Translations under genes and position numbers: made by a program
The notes under the pieces: generated by a model
Told to the model about the DNA's origin: nothing
Database searches by the model: none
Seen by the model: the letters and a program-made list of their open reading frames with translations, nothing else
Shown: one piece after another, positions 8,414 to 16,836 of the stretch
Layout: each line of letters starts with the position of its first letter
How positions within the stretch are numbered: position 1 is the stretch's first letter
DNA from: Amycolatopsis palatopharyngis
GTDB taxonomy: Bacteria > Actinomycetota > Actinomycetes > Mycobacteriales > Pseudonocardiaceae
Assembly (NCBI RefSeq): GCF_003385185.1
Contig: NZ_PQHZ01000026.1
Coordinates: 1 to 64,000, forward strand
Direction of reading: 5' to 3'
Length of the DNA stretch: 64,000 bases

Positions 8414-9496
8414 TCAGTCCCAGTCGAGGGCACCACCGGACTGGTACTCGATGACCCTGGTCTCGAAGAAGTTCTTCTCCTTCTTCAGATCCATCGCCTC
8501 CGACATCCAGGGGAAGGGGTTCTCCTCCTGGCCGAAGATCGGTGCGAGGCCGATCTGCTGCGCCCTGCGGTCGGTGATGAAGTGCATGTACTGCTCACAC
8601 AGCGCCGCCGAGAGCCCCAGCATGCCGCGCGGCATGGTGTCGCGCGCATAGGCGACCTCGAGCTCGCAGGCCTCGATCAGCATGCCCCGCACCTCGTCCT
8701 GGAACTCCTGCGTCCACAGGTGCGGATTCTCGATCTTGATCTGGTTGATGCAGTCGATACCGAAGTTCAGGTGGATCGACTCGTCGCGCAGGATGTACTG
8801 GTACTGCTCGGCGATGCCGACCATCTTGTTGCGCCTGCCGAGGGAGAGGATCTGCACGAAACCCGTGTAGAACCACATGCCCTCGAAGATCACGTAGAAC
8901 GCGACGAGGTCCCGCAGGAAGTTCTGGTCGGCCTCCATCGTGCCGGTCTCGAACTCCGGATTCTCCAGGTTCTGCGTGTACCTCAGTGCCCACGCGTCCT
9001 TGTCCGCGATCGAGGGCACCTCGCGGTACATGTTGAACAACTCGCCCTCGACCAGGCCGAGGCTTTCACAGATGTACTGGAAGGTGTGCGTGTGTACGGC
9101 CTCCTCGAACGCCTGGCGCAACAGGTACTGCCTGCATTCGGGGTTGGTGATGTGCCGGTACACCGCGAGCACGATGTTGTTGGCCACCAGGGACTCCGCC
9201 GTGGCGAAGAAGCCGAGGTTGCGCTTGAGCATCAGGCGCTCGTCCTCGGTAAGGCCGTCGGCCGACTTCCACAGCGCGATGTCGGCCTGCATGGCGACCT
9301 CGGTCGGCATCCAGTGGTTGTTGCAGCCCGCGAGGTACTTCTCCCAGGCCCAGCCGTACTTCAGTGGCAGGAGCTGGTTGACGTCGGCGCGGGCGTTGAT
9401 CATCGCCTTGTCGTCGACGCTGACCCGCTGCGCTCCGCGCTCGATGGCGCCGAGGCCGGTGGCGTCGAGGGACTTCGGTGTTTCCAGATTGGTCAT
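8414..9496 (-). CDS. nrdB: Ribonucleotide reductase beta subunit, class Ic-like
   Basis: Radical-generating R2 subunit of 360 residues; pairs with NrdA to make dNDPs. Metal ligands are visible: E101, E132 and H135 (EEAVH), the FEGMWFY Glu, and the Glu/His of RDESIHLNF. Two substitutions stand out. By spacing, F139 (HTHTF) occupies the position of the radical tyrosine (E. coli Y122), and E101 occupies that of Asp84. Both are hallmarks of class Ic (Chlamydia-type, Mn/Fe) R2 proteins. Start ATG 9496 (MTNLETPKSL) is preceded by GGAACGG. It lies 49 bp after nrdA in the same operon. Confidence 0.95.
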   Translation of the reverse strand: MTNLETPKSLDATGLGAIERGAQRVSVDDKAMINARADVNQLLPLKYGWAWEKYLAGCNNHWMPTEVAMQADIALWKSADGLTEDERLMLKRNLGFFATAESLVANNIVLAVYRHITNPECRQYLLRQAFEEAVHTHTFQYICESLGLVEGELFNMYREVPSIADKDAWALRYTQNLENPEFETGTMEADQNFLRDLVAFYVIFEGMWFYTGFVQILSLGRRNKMVGIAEQYQYILRDESIHLNFGIDCINQIKIENPHLWTQEFQDEVRGMLIEACELEVAYARDTMPRGMLGLSAALCEQYMHFITDRRAQQIGLAPIFGQEENPFPWMSEAMDLKKEKNFFETRVIEYQSGGALDWD

Positions 9497-9545
9497 GTGC
9501 GTCCGTTCCGGTGTCGTGAGTGTGCGTGTCCGAGAGCCGCAGCCG

Positions 9546-12473
9546 TCACTGGCACGCTTCGCAGTCGGGGTCGTCGATGCGGCAGGCCGCCCCGTCGGTG
9601 GTGGAGAAGTCCACGTCCACGTCCGGCGCGGGACTGGGCGACGGCGCGGGGCTCGGCGTCGGTGCCGGGCTCGGCGCGGCGGCCGGAGCGGCGGCCGGGG
9701 CGGGTGGCGGGGTGGCCGAGACGGCGTTGAGCTTGCCGTCGGTGCCGCGCAGCGTGCTCTTCTCCACATGCGTGGCCGACTGGGCCCGCAGGTAGTACGT
9801 GGTCTTGAGCCCCTTGTGCCAGGCGTAGCGGTAGAGCTCGTCCAGCTTCCGCCCACTCGGCGCGGAGATGTAGAGGTTGAGCGACTGCGCCTGGTCGATC
9901 CACTTCTGCCTGCGCGAGGCCGCGTCCACCAGCCACCGGCTGTCCATCTCGAAGGCCGTGGCGTAGAGGGCCTTGATGTCCTCGGGCACCCGGTCGATCT
10001 CACCGAGGCTGCCGTCGAAGTACTTCAGGTCCGAGACCATCACCTCGTCCCACAGGCCGCGGGCCTTGAGGCTCGCGACCAGGTGCGGGTTCACCACGGT
10101 GAAGTCGCCGGACATGTTGGACTTGACGAACAGGTTGCGGAACTGCGGTTCGATCGACTGGCCGACACCGCAGATGTTGGAAATGGTCGCGGTGGGTGCG
10201 ATCGCCATGACGTTGGAGTTGCGCATCCCGCTGGACCGCACGCGCCCGCGCAGAGTCTCCCAGTCCAGAGTGGACGACGTGTCGATCTCGAGTGCGTCGC
10301 CCTTTCGCGCGTCGGCGAGTAGTGCGAGAGAGTCGATCGGGAGGACTCCCTTGCTCCACAACGAGCCCTCGAACGAGGCGTACTGGCCGCGCTCCTCGGC
10401 GAGCTGGACGGACGCCGAGATCGCGTGGAAGCTGATGTGCTCCATGCTCCGGTCGGCGAACTCCACGGCGGCTTCGCTCGCCAGCGCGATGCCCTGCTCG
10501 AACAGGGCGTCCTGGAAGCCCATGAGGCCGAGCCCGATCGGGCGGTGACGCAGGTTGGACCTGCGGGCCTCGGGGATCGTGTAGAAGTTGATGTCGATCA
10601 CGTTGTCGAGCATCCGCACCGCGGTCTTCACCGTGCGCGCCAGCAGATCGGTGTCCAGTCCGGCCGGGGTCACGTGCTTGAGCAGATTGACCGAGCCGAG
10701 GTTGCAGACCGCGACCTCTTCGGTACTCGTGTTCAGCGTGATCTCGGTGCAGAGGTTGGACGAGTGCACGACCCCGGTGTGCTGCTGCGGGGAGCGCAGG
10801 TTGCACGGGTCCTTGAAGGTGATCCACGGGTGTCCGGTCTCGAACAGCATGGTGAGCATGCGCCGCCAGAGGTCCACCGCGCGCACGGTCCGCACGACCT
10901 TGATCTCGCCGCGCTCGGCCATCGCCTCGTACTCGCGGTACCGCTCGGCGAAGGCGTTGCCGTAGAGGTCGTGCAGGTCCGGTGTCTCGTTGGGGGAGAA
11001 GAGGGTCCAGTCGGCATCTGCCTCGACCCTGCGGAGGAACTCGTCGGGCACCCAGTTCGCCGTGTTCATGTCGTGGGTGCGCCTGCGGTCGTCGCCGGTG
11101 TTCTTGCGCAGGTCGAGGAATTCCTCGATGTCGATATGCCAGGTCTCCAGGTACGCGCACGCCGCGCCCTTGCGCTTGCCGCCCTGGTTCACCGCGACCG
11201 CGGTGTCGTTGGCGATCTTCAGGAACGGCACGACGCCCTGCGACTGGCCGTTGGTGCCCTTGATGTGCGCGCCGAGCCCGCGTACCGGGGTCCAGTCGTT
11301 GCCGAGGCCGCCGGAGTACTTCGCGAGCAGTGCGTTGTTCTTGTAGGCCTGGAAGATCGAGTCCAGATCGTCGTCCACTGTGGTCAGGAAGCAGGACGAG
11401 AGCTGCGGCCGGGTGGTGCCGGAGTTGAACAGGGTGGGGGTGGAGGCCATGAAGTGGAACGAGGACAGCAGCTCGTAGAACTCGATGGCACGAGCTTCCC
11501 GGTCGTCCTCCCGGATGGCCAGGCCCATCGCGACGCGCATGAAGAACGCCTGCGGAAGCTCGAACCGGACGCCGTCATGGTGCAGGAAATAGCGGTCGTA
11601 CAGCGTCTGCAGGCCGAGGAAGCCGAAGTCAAGGTCGCGCTCGGGGCGGATCGCCGCGGTGATGCGGTCGAGGTCGAACGCGGCCAGTTCGGGATCGAGG
11701 TGCTCCAGCTCGACGGCCCTGCGCACGTAGTCGCGGAAGTAGTCGCCGTAGTTCTGCGCCATCTCGCTCTGGTTCGCCAGCCGGGTCTCGCCCGCCAGGT
11801 AGCCGAGCGCTTCCGCGCGCAGCTTGTCCAGCAGCAGCCGGGCGCTGACGTAGGAGTAGTTCGGCTCGTGCTCGACCAGCGTCCGCGCGGCCATGATCTG
11901 CGCCAGCGCCAGTTCGTCCATGCTGATGCCGTCGTAGAGGTTGCGACGGGTCTCGGTCAGCACCGGATCGGCGGACACGTCGGCGAGTCCGGCGACGGCC
12001 TCGCCGACCACGTGCGCGACCCGATCCCAGTCCAGCGGGGCAACCGTGCCGTCCGCGGCGCGGACGTGGATCTCGGCCTCGCCGGAACCGGACGCGGCCT
12101 TCTCCGCGGCCCTGGCGCGGGAGTGCTCCTCGCGGTACAGGACGTAGGCGCGGGCGACCTTGTGATGCTCGCCGCGCATCAGCGCCAGCTCGACCTGGTC
12201 CTGGATCTGCTCGATGTGCAGCGTGACCAGCTCACCTGCCGAGTGGCGCAGCAACGAGGACTCGACCTGCGCGGTGAGATCGGCGACCAGGTGGTGCACC
12301 CGCGAGGAGGCCGAAGCGTCATCGCCCTCGACCGCGAGGAACGCCTTGGTCATCGCCACCGAGATCTTGCCCGCGTCGAACGGTGACACGCTGCCGTCCC
12401 GCCGGATGACGCGCACCGATCCGGTGCTCGTGTCCGGGGCGGACGGCGGTCGCTGACTGGTCTCCAAGGACAT
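9546..12473 (-). CDS. nrdA: Ribonucleotide reductase alpha subunit
   Basis: Catalytic R1 subunit of about 975 residues. Two ATP-cone modules are visible near the N-terminus (VRVIRRDGSVSPFDAGKI and IHVRAADGTVAPLDWDRV), suggesting allosteric dATP/ATP control. Active-site cysteines occur in LSSCFLTT, SNLCTEITL and CNLGSVNL; the paired tyrosines of the radical path are in KTTYYLRAQS. A Pro/Ala-rich linker leads to a C-terminal redox tail ending CEACQ. ATG 12473 (MSLETSQRPP) is preferred over an upstream ATG because GGAG lies 6 bp before it. Two NrdR-box-like sites lie upstream at 12692-12739. Confidence 0.96.
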   Translation of the reverse strand: MSLETSQRPPSAPDTSTGSVRVIRRDGSVSPFDAGKISVAMTKAFLAVEGDDASASSRVHHLVADLTAQVESSLLRHSAGELVTLHIEQIQDQVELALMRGEHHKVARAYVLYREEHSRARAAEKAASGSGEAEIHVRAADGTVAPLDWDRVAHVVGEAVAGLADVSADPVLTETRRNLYDGISMDELALAQIMAARTLVEHEPNYSYVSARLLLDKLRAEALGYLAGETRLANQSEMAQNYGDYFRDYVRRAVELEHLDPELAAFDLDRITAAIRPERDLDFGFLGLQTLYDRYFLHHDGVRFELPQAFFMRVAMGLAIREDDREARAIEFYELLSSFHFMASTPTLFNSGTTRPQLSSCFLTTVDDDLDSIFQAYKNNALLAKYSGGLGNDWTPVRGLGAHIKGTNGQSQGVVPFLKIANDTAVAVNQGGKRKGAACAYLETWHIDIEEFLDLRKNTGDDRRRTHDMNTANWVPDEFLRRVEADADWTLFSPNETPDLHDLYGNAFAERYREYEAMAERGEIKVVRTVRAVDLWRRMLTMLFETGHPWITFKDPCNLRSPQQHTGVVHSSNLCTEITLNTSTEEVAVCNLGSVNLLKHVTPAGLDTDLLARTVKTAVRMLDNVIDINFYTIPEARRSNLRHRPIGLGLMGFQDALFEQGIALASEAAVEFADRSMEHISFHAISASVQLAEERGQYASFEGSLWSKGVLPIDSLALLADARKGDALEIDTSSTLDWETLRGRVRSSGMRNSNVMAIAPTATISNICGVGQSIEPQFRNLFVKSNMSGDFTVVNPHLVASLKARGLWDEVMVSDLKYFDGSLGEIDRVPEDIKALYATAFEMDSRWLVDAASRRQKWIDQAQSLNLYISAPSGRKLDELYRYAWHKGLKTTYYLRAQSATHVEKSTLRGTDGKLNAVSATPPPAPAAAPAAAPSPAPTPSPAPSPSPAPDVDVDFSTTDGAACRIDDPDCEACQ

Positions 12474-12691
12474 GCCTGACTCCAAAAGGGCGCGTCGGAT
12501 GGGCATCCCGGCGGGACCGGGATGCTCGCTGCACGAATGTCACCGGCGCCGGGGACCACCACCTCGCGCGGCGAATCGACGTCCCCACGGACGCGCGACC
12601 CACTCCCACGCACCACCGGACGAGGTGTTCTGGCTCCCGGCTCGCGGGTGACGGCGATGTGTCGCCGGCCCCGCGTGCTGTCGGTGTCCAG

Positions 12692-12739
12692 AGCCTACAT
12701 GTTGTGGTTCTTCGCCGCATAGGACCCAATATGATGGCG
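12692..12739 (-). promoter_or_regulatory. Tandem NrdR-box-like sites upstream of nrdAB
   Basis: Box 1, agcctacatgttgtgg (12692-12707), matches 11 of 16 positions of the NrdR consensus acaCWATATATWGtgt. Box 2, acccaatatgatggcg (12724-12739), matches 10 of 16. Start-to-start spacing is exactly 32 bp, three helical turns, as in known NrdR-controlled promoters. The sites are 219-266 bp upstream of the nrdA ATG. The remaining 338-bp gap between nrdA and the monooxygenase gene shows no ORF I would support. Confidence 0.6.
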
Positions 12740-12811
12740 TGTCGCTGTGTGTGTCTGGCCACAGAATCAGCGCTGACGGCCGCCGTCAGCTGCCGTCGGG
12801 TACCCGAATGA

Positions 12812-14329
12812 TCACACCTGCGGCACCGGATCGCCGATCGACGCGAGGTCCTCGGCCACTCCGACGTGGTAGTGCTCGGGGTCGAATCGGCGGGTCCTGC
12901 GACGGTACTCGGCCGTGCGGCCGGGCCAGTTGGCCACCACCCGCCCGTGCGTGTTGCGGTACCAGCTACTGCAGCGCGTCCACACGGATTTGGCGAGGCG
13001 ACCCTGGACCTCGGTGTCCCAGCGCCGCTCGCTCTCGGCGCGGACGTCGACATAACGGCCCGGGTGTTCGACGAGCCCGCGGACGGCGTCGCGGATGTAG
13101 CGGGCCTGGCTCTCGAGCATGTGGATGATCGAGTTGCCGCCCAGGTTGGTGTTCGGCCCGTACACCAGGAACATGTTGGGGAAGCGGGGAACGGTGATCC
13201 CGAGGTACGCCCTGGCGCCCTTCTCCCACGCGGTGGACAGGGTGGCGCCCGCGCGCCCGGTGACCTCCACCGAGTCGAGCAGATCGTTCGTGCTGAACCC
13301 GGTGCCGTAGATGATCACGTCGGCGGGGTGCTCCGCGCCGTCCGCGGCCAGGACGCCGTTCTCGGTGATCTCGGTTACCGGTGCGGTCACCAGATCGACA
13401 TTGGGCCGGGTGATCGCGGGCAGGTAGTCGTTGCTGAACAGCACCCGCTTGCACCCGAGCTCGTAATCGGGGGTCAGTGCGGCGCGCAGCCGGGGATCGG
13501 TTATCTGCTTGCGCAGGTGCCGCATCGCCTGCAGGCGGAACACCGGGGTGATCCGCCGCCAGCGGGAGAGACACTGCTGGGCGAACTCGGCATAGAGCCA
13601 GAAGGACAGCCGGTCGAGGGACTGCAGTACCGGCAGGCGCCGGAACGCGGCGTGGTGCCGTGCGGTGTAGGCGTGGTCCCGCTTCGGCATGATGTACTGC
13701 GCCGAACGCTGGAACACCGTGAGACGGGCGACCTCGGGCTGGATCTCCGGCACGAACTGGATGGCACTGGCGCCGGTGCCGATCACCGCGACCCGCTTGC
13801 CCGCGAGGCTCTGGTCGTGGTCCCACCGCGCGGAGTGGAAGGCGGGACCCCGGAACCGGTCGATCCCCGCGACGTTCGGCAGCGCGGGCCTGGAGAGCTG
13901 GCCGACTGCCGGAATGAACGCGACCGCGCTGTACTCCTGGCCCTGCGCGGTGCGGATCGTCCACCGCGCGGTGGTCTCGTCGAACGTCGCGGCCCTGACC
14001 TCACTGTGGAAGCGGATGTGCTGAACCACGCCGTACTTGCGGGCGGTTCGGTCCAGATAGGACTGGATGTCCCGGTGCCCCGCGTAACGGCGCGGCCAGC
14101 GCAGGTTGCGTTCGAACGAGAAGGAGTACAGCGGGGAGGGTACGTCGCAACCCGCGCCGGGGTAGGTGTTCTCCCGCCAGACGCCACCGAGGTCGGCCGC
14201 CTGCTCCAGCACCACGAAGTCATTGATCCCGGCCCTGCGGAGTTCGATCGCCATCGCGATCCCGCCGAATCCGGCACCGACGATCACCGCGGTGGTACGG
14301 ACGGGTTCGGTGGGGGACTGCGTGGTCAT
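12812..14329 (-). CDS. Flavin-containing monooxygenase, Baeyer-Villiger type
   Basis: NADPH- and O2-dependent flavoenzyme of 505 residues, probably oxidising a ketone or thioether. FAD-binding GAGFGG starts at about residue 18; the NADPH-binding GTGASA lies near 185. The Baeyer-Villiger fingerprint FxGxxxHxxxW is present as FRGPAFHSARWD. Start ATG 14329 is preceded by GGAGGT. It ends 338 bp before nrdA and lies 146 bp downstream of the decarboxylase-like gene, so it is probably its own unit. Substrate cannot be read from sequence. Confidence 0.93.
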   Translation of the reverse strand: MTTQSPTEPVRTTAVIVGAGFGGIAMAIELRRAGINDFVVLEQAADLGGVWRENTYPGAGCDVPSPLYSFSFERNLRWPRRYAGHRDIQSYLDRTARKYGVVQHIRFHSEVRAATFDETTARWTIRTAQGQEYSAVAFIPAVGQLSRPALPNVAGIDRFRGPAFHSARWDHDQSLAGKRVAVIGTGASAIQFVPEIQPEVARLTVFQRSAQYIMPKRDHAYTARHHAAFRRLPVLQSLDRLSFWLYAEFAQQCLSRWRRITPVFRLQAMRHLRKQITDPRLRAALTPDYELGCKRVLFSNDYLPAITRPNVDLVTAPVTEITENGVLAADGAEHPADVIIYGTGFSTNDLLDSVEVTGRAGATLSTAWEKGARAYLGITVPRFPNMFLVYGPNTNLGGNSIIHMLESQARYIRDAVRGLVEHPGRYVDVRAESERRWDTEVQGRLAKSVWTRCSSWYRNTHGRVVANWPGRTAEYRRRTRRFDPEHYHVGVAEDLASIGDPVPQV

Positions 14330-14475
14330 CGATACCTCCGACCTGCCGGGCCTGCTCGCCGCGGCCGTTCCCGTCCGCGATCCGTCTCAGGAGAGTAGGT
14401 CCACGGGGTGGGGGTGGACCATCCCGGCCGCGGACACCTTATCGAGATTTCCGGCCACGGGCGGCCACCGCCGGA

Positions 14476-15093
14476 TCAGCCGCCGAAGCGCAACCTGAAA
14501 TCCCGCGTGTGCAGGTTGAGCAAAGGCCGGCGCCCGGCGAGGTAACCGAGCGGGCCGTCCGGATTGATGTTCCAGTTCGCTCCAGCCGCACGGGGCAGGG
14601 CGCGTGAACCGACCTGGCTGTACTTGATCGAGTCGCCGACCCGCTGGGCGATCGTGAAGGAGCCGCGCATCGGGAACGGTGGGCCACTCCGGACGGTGAA
14701 CGCCGCCGTGGCGATCCAGTCCCGCGCGGTCGACGCCGTGGCCGTGAACACGCGGCCGTGCCGGAAGTCGAAATCCGCGAGATCCTTCGGGATGCCCCAC
14801 AGTTGCCTGCCCCCGGCCAGCGAAACCTCGCTGTCGACCCAGATCTCGGTGATGGTCGCGGTCGGCTGGAGTCCACTGCGGACAGTGATGGCGGCCAGCA
14901 GTTCGTGGTAGGCCAGCTGACCCTGTTCCTGGTAGTCGATCCAGGCCGTGGTGACCATCGCCCGGCCCGCCAGCGTCATCGGCTGGACACCGGCGGGGAG
15001 GCGAGGTAGCTCGCCGACCGGCACCTGCCATACGGACAGGTAACCCTGCCCCGCGAGCCGCCACGGTTCCGGCGGGTATTCGGCGGTGCTCAC
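14476..15093 (-). CDS. Acetoacetate decarboxylase-like protein
   Basis: About 205 residues of the acetoacetate decarboxylase superfamily. The Schiff-base lysine region is recognisable as LWGIPKDLADF, where the Lys would be the catalytic residue. True family members decarboxylate acetoacetate; many relatives act on other keto acids or as aldolases, so the reaction is open. GTG 15093 overlaps the crotonase stop by 4 bp (GTGA) and has GAGGAG in front, so the two are translationally coupled and probably act in one pathway. Confidence 0.8.
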   Translation of the reverse strand: MSTAEYPPEPWRLAGQGYLSVWQVPVGELPRLPAGVQPMTLAGRAMVTTAWIDYQEQGQLAYHELLAAITVRSGLQPTATITEIWVDSEVSLAGGRQLWGIPKDLADFDFRHGRVFTATASTARDWIATAAFTVRSGPPFPMRGSFTIAQRVGDSIKYSQVGSRALPRAAGANWNINPDGPLGYLAGRRPLLNLHTRDFRLRFGG

Positions 15094-15959
15094 GGTTTCT
15101 CCTCGTGCCGGCTCCCATCGGCCCACGGGAGGTGGCCGGGAATGTCCTCTGGTACCCGCAGTGTCCACTCCGGCGGTCGTTTCTGCAGGAACGAGACGAC
15201 CCCCTCGATCGCGTCGGAGTTACTGGTGAGCCCGCCGATCAACGTGGAGTCGAGTGCGTGCACCGGCAGCGGCGAGTCCAGCGCCGACATACGGTAAAGC
15301 AGTTGGCGGGTCACGGCGACGGAGACGGGTGCGGTGTTTTCGATGATCTCCCGCGCCAGTTCATAGGCCCGGTCCAGCAACTCCTCGCGCGGGTGCAGGC
15401 TGTGGACCAGGCCCGCCCTGGCCGCCTCCTCGGCGTCGAAGACCCGGCCACTGATCATCCAGTCCATCGCGGTACCGAGCCCGACGAGCCGGGGCAGGAA
15501 CCACGCCGAGGCACCCTCGGGATAGATCCCGCGACGGACGAACACGAAGCCGAAGCGGGCGTCGGCCGAGGCGAGCCGGTAGTCCGCGGAGAGGGTGATC
15601 GTGATGCCGCCGCCGATCGCCGCACCCGCGATCGCGGCGATGACCGGCTTGTTCATCAGGAAGATCCGCTTGGAGCAGCGTCCCGCCGGCTCCTGCCAGT
15701 GCTCGCCGGGACCGTGCTCGGCGTCGAAGTCGAATCCGCCCTGAGAAAGGTCGGCGCCGACGGAGAAGTCCTTGCCCGCGCCGGTGAGGACGACGACGCG
15801 CACATCGGCGTCCGCGTCGGCCCGGTCGAGGGCGGCGGCGAGTTCGTCGGCCATGGTGACCGTGTAGCCATTGCGGGCCTCGGGCCGGTTGAGCGTGACC
15901 GTCGCGACCCGCTCGGCGACCACATAGGTGATCTCGCTGTACTCACTCGTATCGCTCAC
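15090..15959 (-). CDS. Enoyl-CoA hydratase/isomerase (crotonase) family protein
   Basis: Crotonase-fold acyl-CoA enzyme of 289 residues. The oxyanion-hole segments are visible (SVGADLS and AAIGGGITIT). E148 in YPEGAS sits at the second catalytic acid position of rat hydratase, but the first acid (E144 equivalent) is replaced by a hydrophobic residue (Phe by my alignment), so isomerase, hydrolase or another crotonase chemistry is as likely as hydration. First gene of a two-gene operon with the decarboxylase-like protein. The same palindrome as upstream of the P450 gene lies 53 bp before its start. Confidence 0.88.
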   Translation of the reverse strand: MSDTSEYSEITYVVAERVATVTLNRPEARNGYTVTMADELAAALDRADADADVRVVVLTGAGKDFSVGADLSQGGFDFDAEHGPGEHWQEPAGRCSKRIFLMNKPVIAAIAGAAIGGGITITLSADYRLASADARFGFVFVRRGIYPEGASAWFLPRLVGLGTAMDWMISGRVFDAEEAARAGLVHSLHPREELLDRAYELAREIIENTAPVSVAVTRQLLYRMSALDSPLPVHALDSTLIGGLTSNSDAIEGVVSFLQKRPPEWTLRVPEDIPGHLPWADGSRHEEKP

Positions 15960-16012
15960 TCGTCGCCTCCGGTGTTCGCGGTGAGGCAGACGTTAAGCCA
16001 CGCCGCCCACTA

Positions 16013-16027
16013 CTGGCAAGCTGCCAA
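16013..16027. promoter_or_regulatory. CTGGCA-n3-TGCCAA palindrome upstream of the crotonase gene
   Basis: ctggcaagctgccaa is an inverted repeat 53 bp upstream of the crotonase ATG. It is the second copy of the motif at 5685-5699 and lies at nearly the same distance from its gene. Confidence 0.4.
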
Positions 16028-16044
16028 CAAGCTCCACGGTCTCC

Positions 16045-16836
16045 TCAGTCGCGCCGTCCCCAAGCCGCGAGGGTGAACTGCGGGACGTCGATGAACGCCG
16101 GGTCGTCGAGCAGCGCGGTGAACTCGTCGAGTTCGGCCTGGGTGATCGAGCCCTCCTCGATCAGCGCGGGGCTCACCTGTGCGATCAACGGCCGCCACCG
16201 GTCACGTTCGAGGTTTCCCATGCAGGCGAGCCTGCCGGTGAAGTCGACCTCGGTCAGCCCGGCACCGGCGAGTGCGGACGGAATGGACCGTGCCCAGGTG
16301 AGGTCCGCGCCGTGCTCGGCGTACTTGTCGCGGTACGCCGCCATGATCCGCCGGACCACCGGAAACGGAGAGGTCTCGGCCGGCAGCTGGTAGGGCTCCT
16401 CGATGACCAGCCAGCCGCCGGGCTTGAGCCAGCCTGCGGCCCTGGCGAGCACCTCGTCCCGGGCGGGCAGGTGACTGAAGAGGTACCTGGCGTGCACCAG
16501 GTCGAACGAGCCCGGTGCGTAGCCGGGATCGGTGACGTCCTGTTCGGCGATCTCCAGGTTGGCCGCCGCGTCCGCGTCCAGGTATCGCGTGTCGATGTCG
16601 GCCGCCACGACCCTGCCGTCCGGACACCGCTCGGCCAGCCAGTACGCGATGGAACCCGCTCCGGCCCCGAGTTCGAGGCAGTCCCAGGAGGGCCGGACGC
16701 CGAGGGCGGCCAGGATCCCGGTGCTGAACACGTCGACGCTCGACTGGATCGAGTTCAGCCTGGCCTGTTCCGTAGGGGAGTCCTTGCTCAGTACGCCGCT
16801 CCGGTAGGAGGTGTGTGCCGGTTCCTCGGCGGTCAT
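16045..16836 (-). CDS. SAM-dependent methyltransferase (class I)
   Basis: Rossmann-fold methyltransferase of 263 residues. Motif I is LELGAGAGSIAYWLA; the acidic post-I residue is in VVAADID, followed by the GSFDLVHARYLFSHL and LKPGGWLVIEEP segments. Small-molecule methyltransferases of this type are common, but the substrate is not identifiable. Its ATG overlaps the stop of the upstream membrane-protein gene (ATGA, 16833-16836), making it the last gene of the XRE-ImmA-DUF6545 operon and suggesting a functional tie to that cassette. Confidence 0.88.
   Translation of the reverse strand: MTAEEPAHTSYRSGVLSKDSPTEQARLNSIQSSVDVFSTGILAALGVRPSWDCLELGAGAGSIAYWLAERCPDGRVVAADIDTRYLDADAAANLEIAEQDVTDPGYAPGSFDLVHARYLFSHLPARDEVLARAAGWLKPGGWLVIEEPYQLPAETSPFPVVRRIMAAYRDKYAEHGADLTWARSIPSALAGAGLTEVDFTGRLACMGNLERDRWRPLIAQVSPALIEEGSITQAELDEFTALLDDPAFIDVPQFTLAAWGRRD

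Noticed and set aside
10425..12386. 653-codon open frame on the plus strand opposite nrdA
   Set aside because: Low-complexity translation, antisense to a gene with complete catalytic motifs.
12812..16836. Secondary-metabolite biosynthetic cluster (P450, monooxygenase, methyltransferase nearby)
   Set aside because: No polyketide, peptide or terpene synthase is present and the tailoring-type genes belong to separate units broken by nrdAB and metE.
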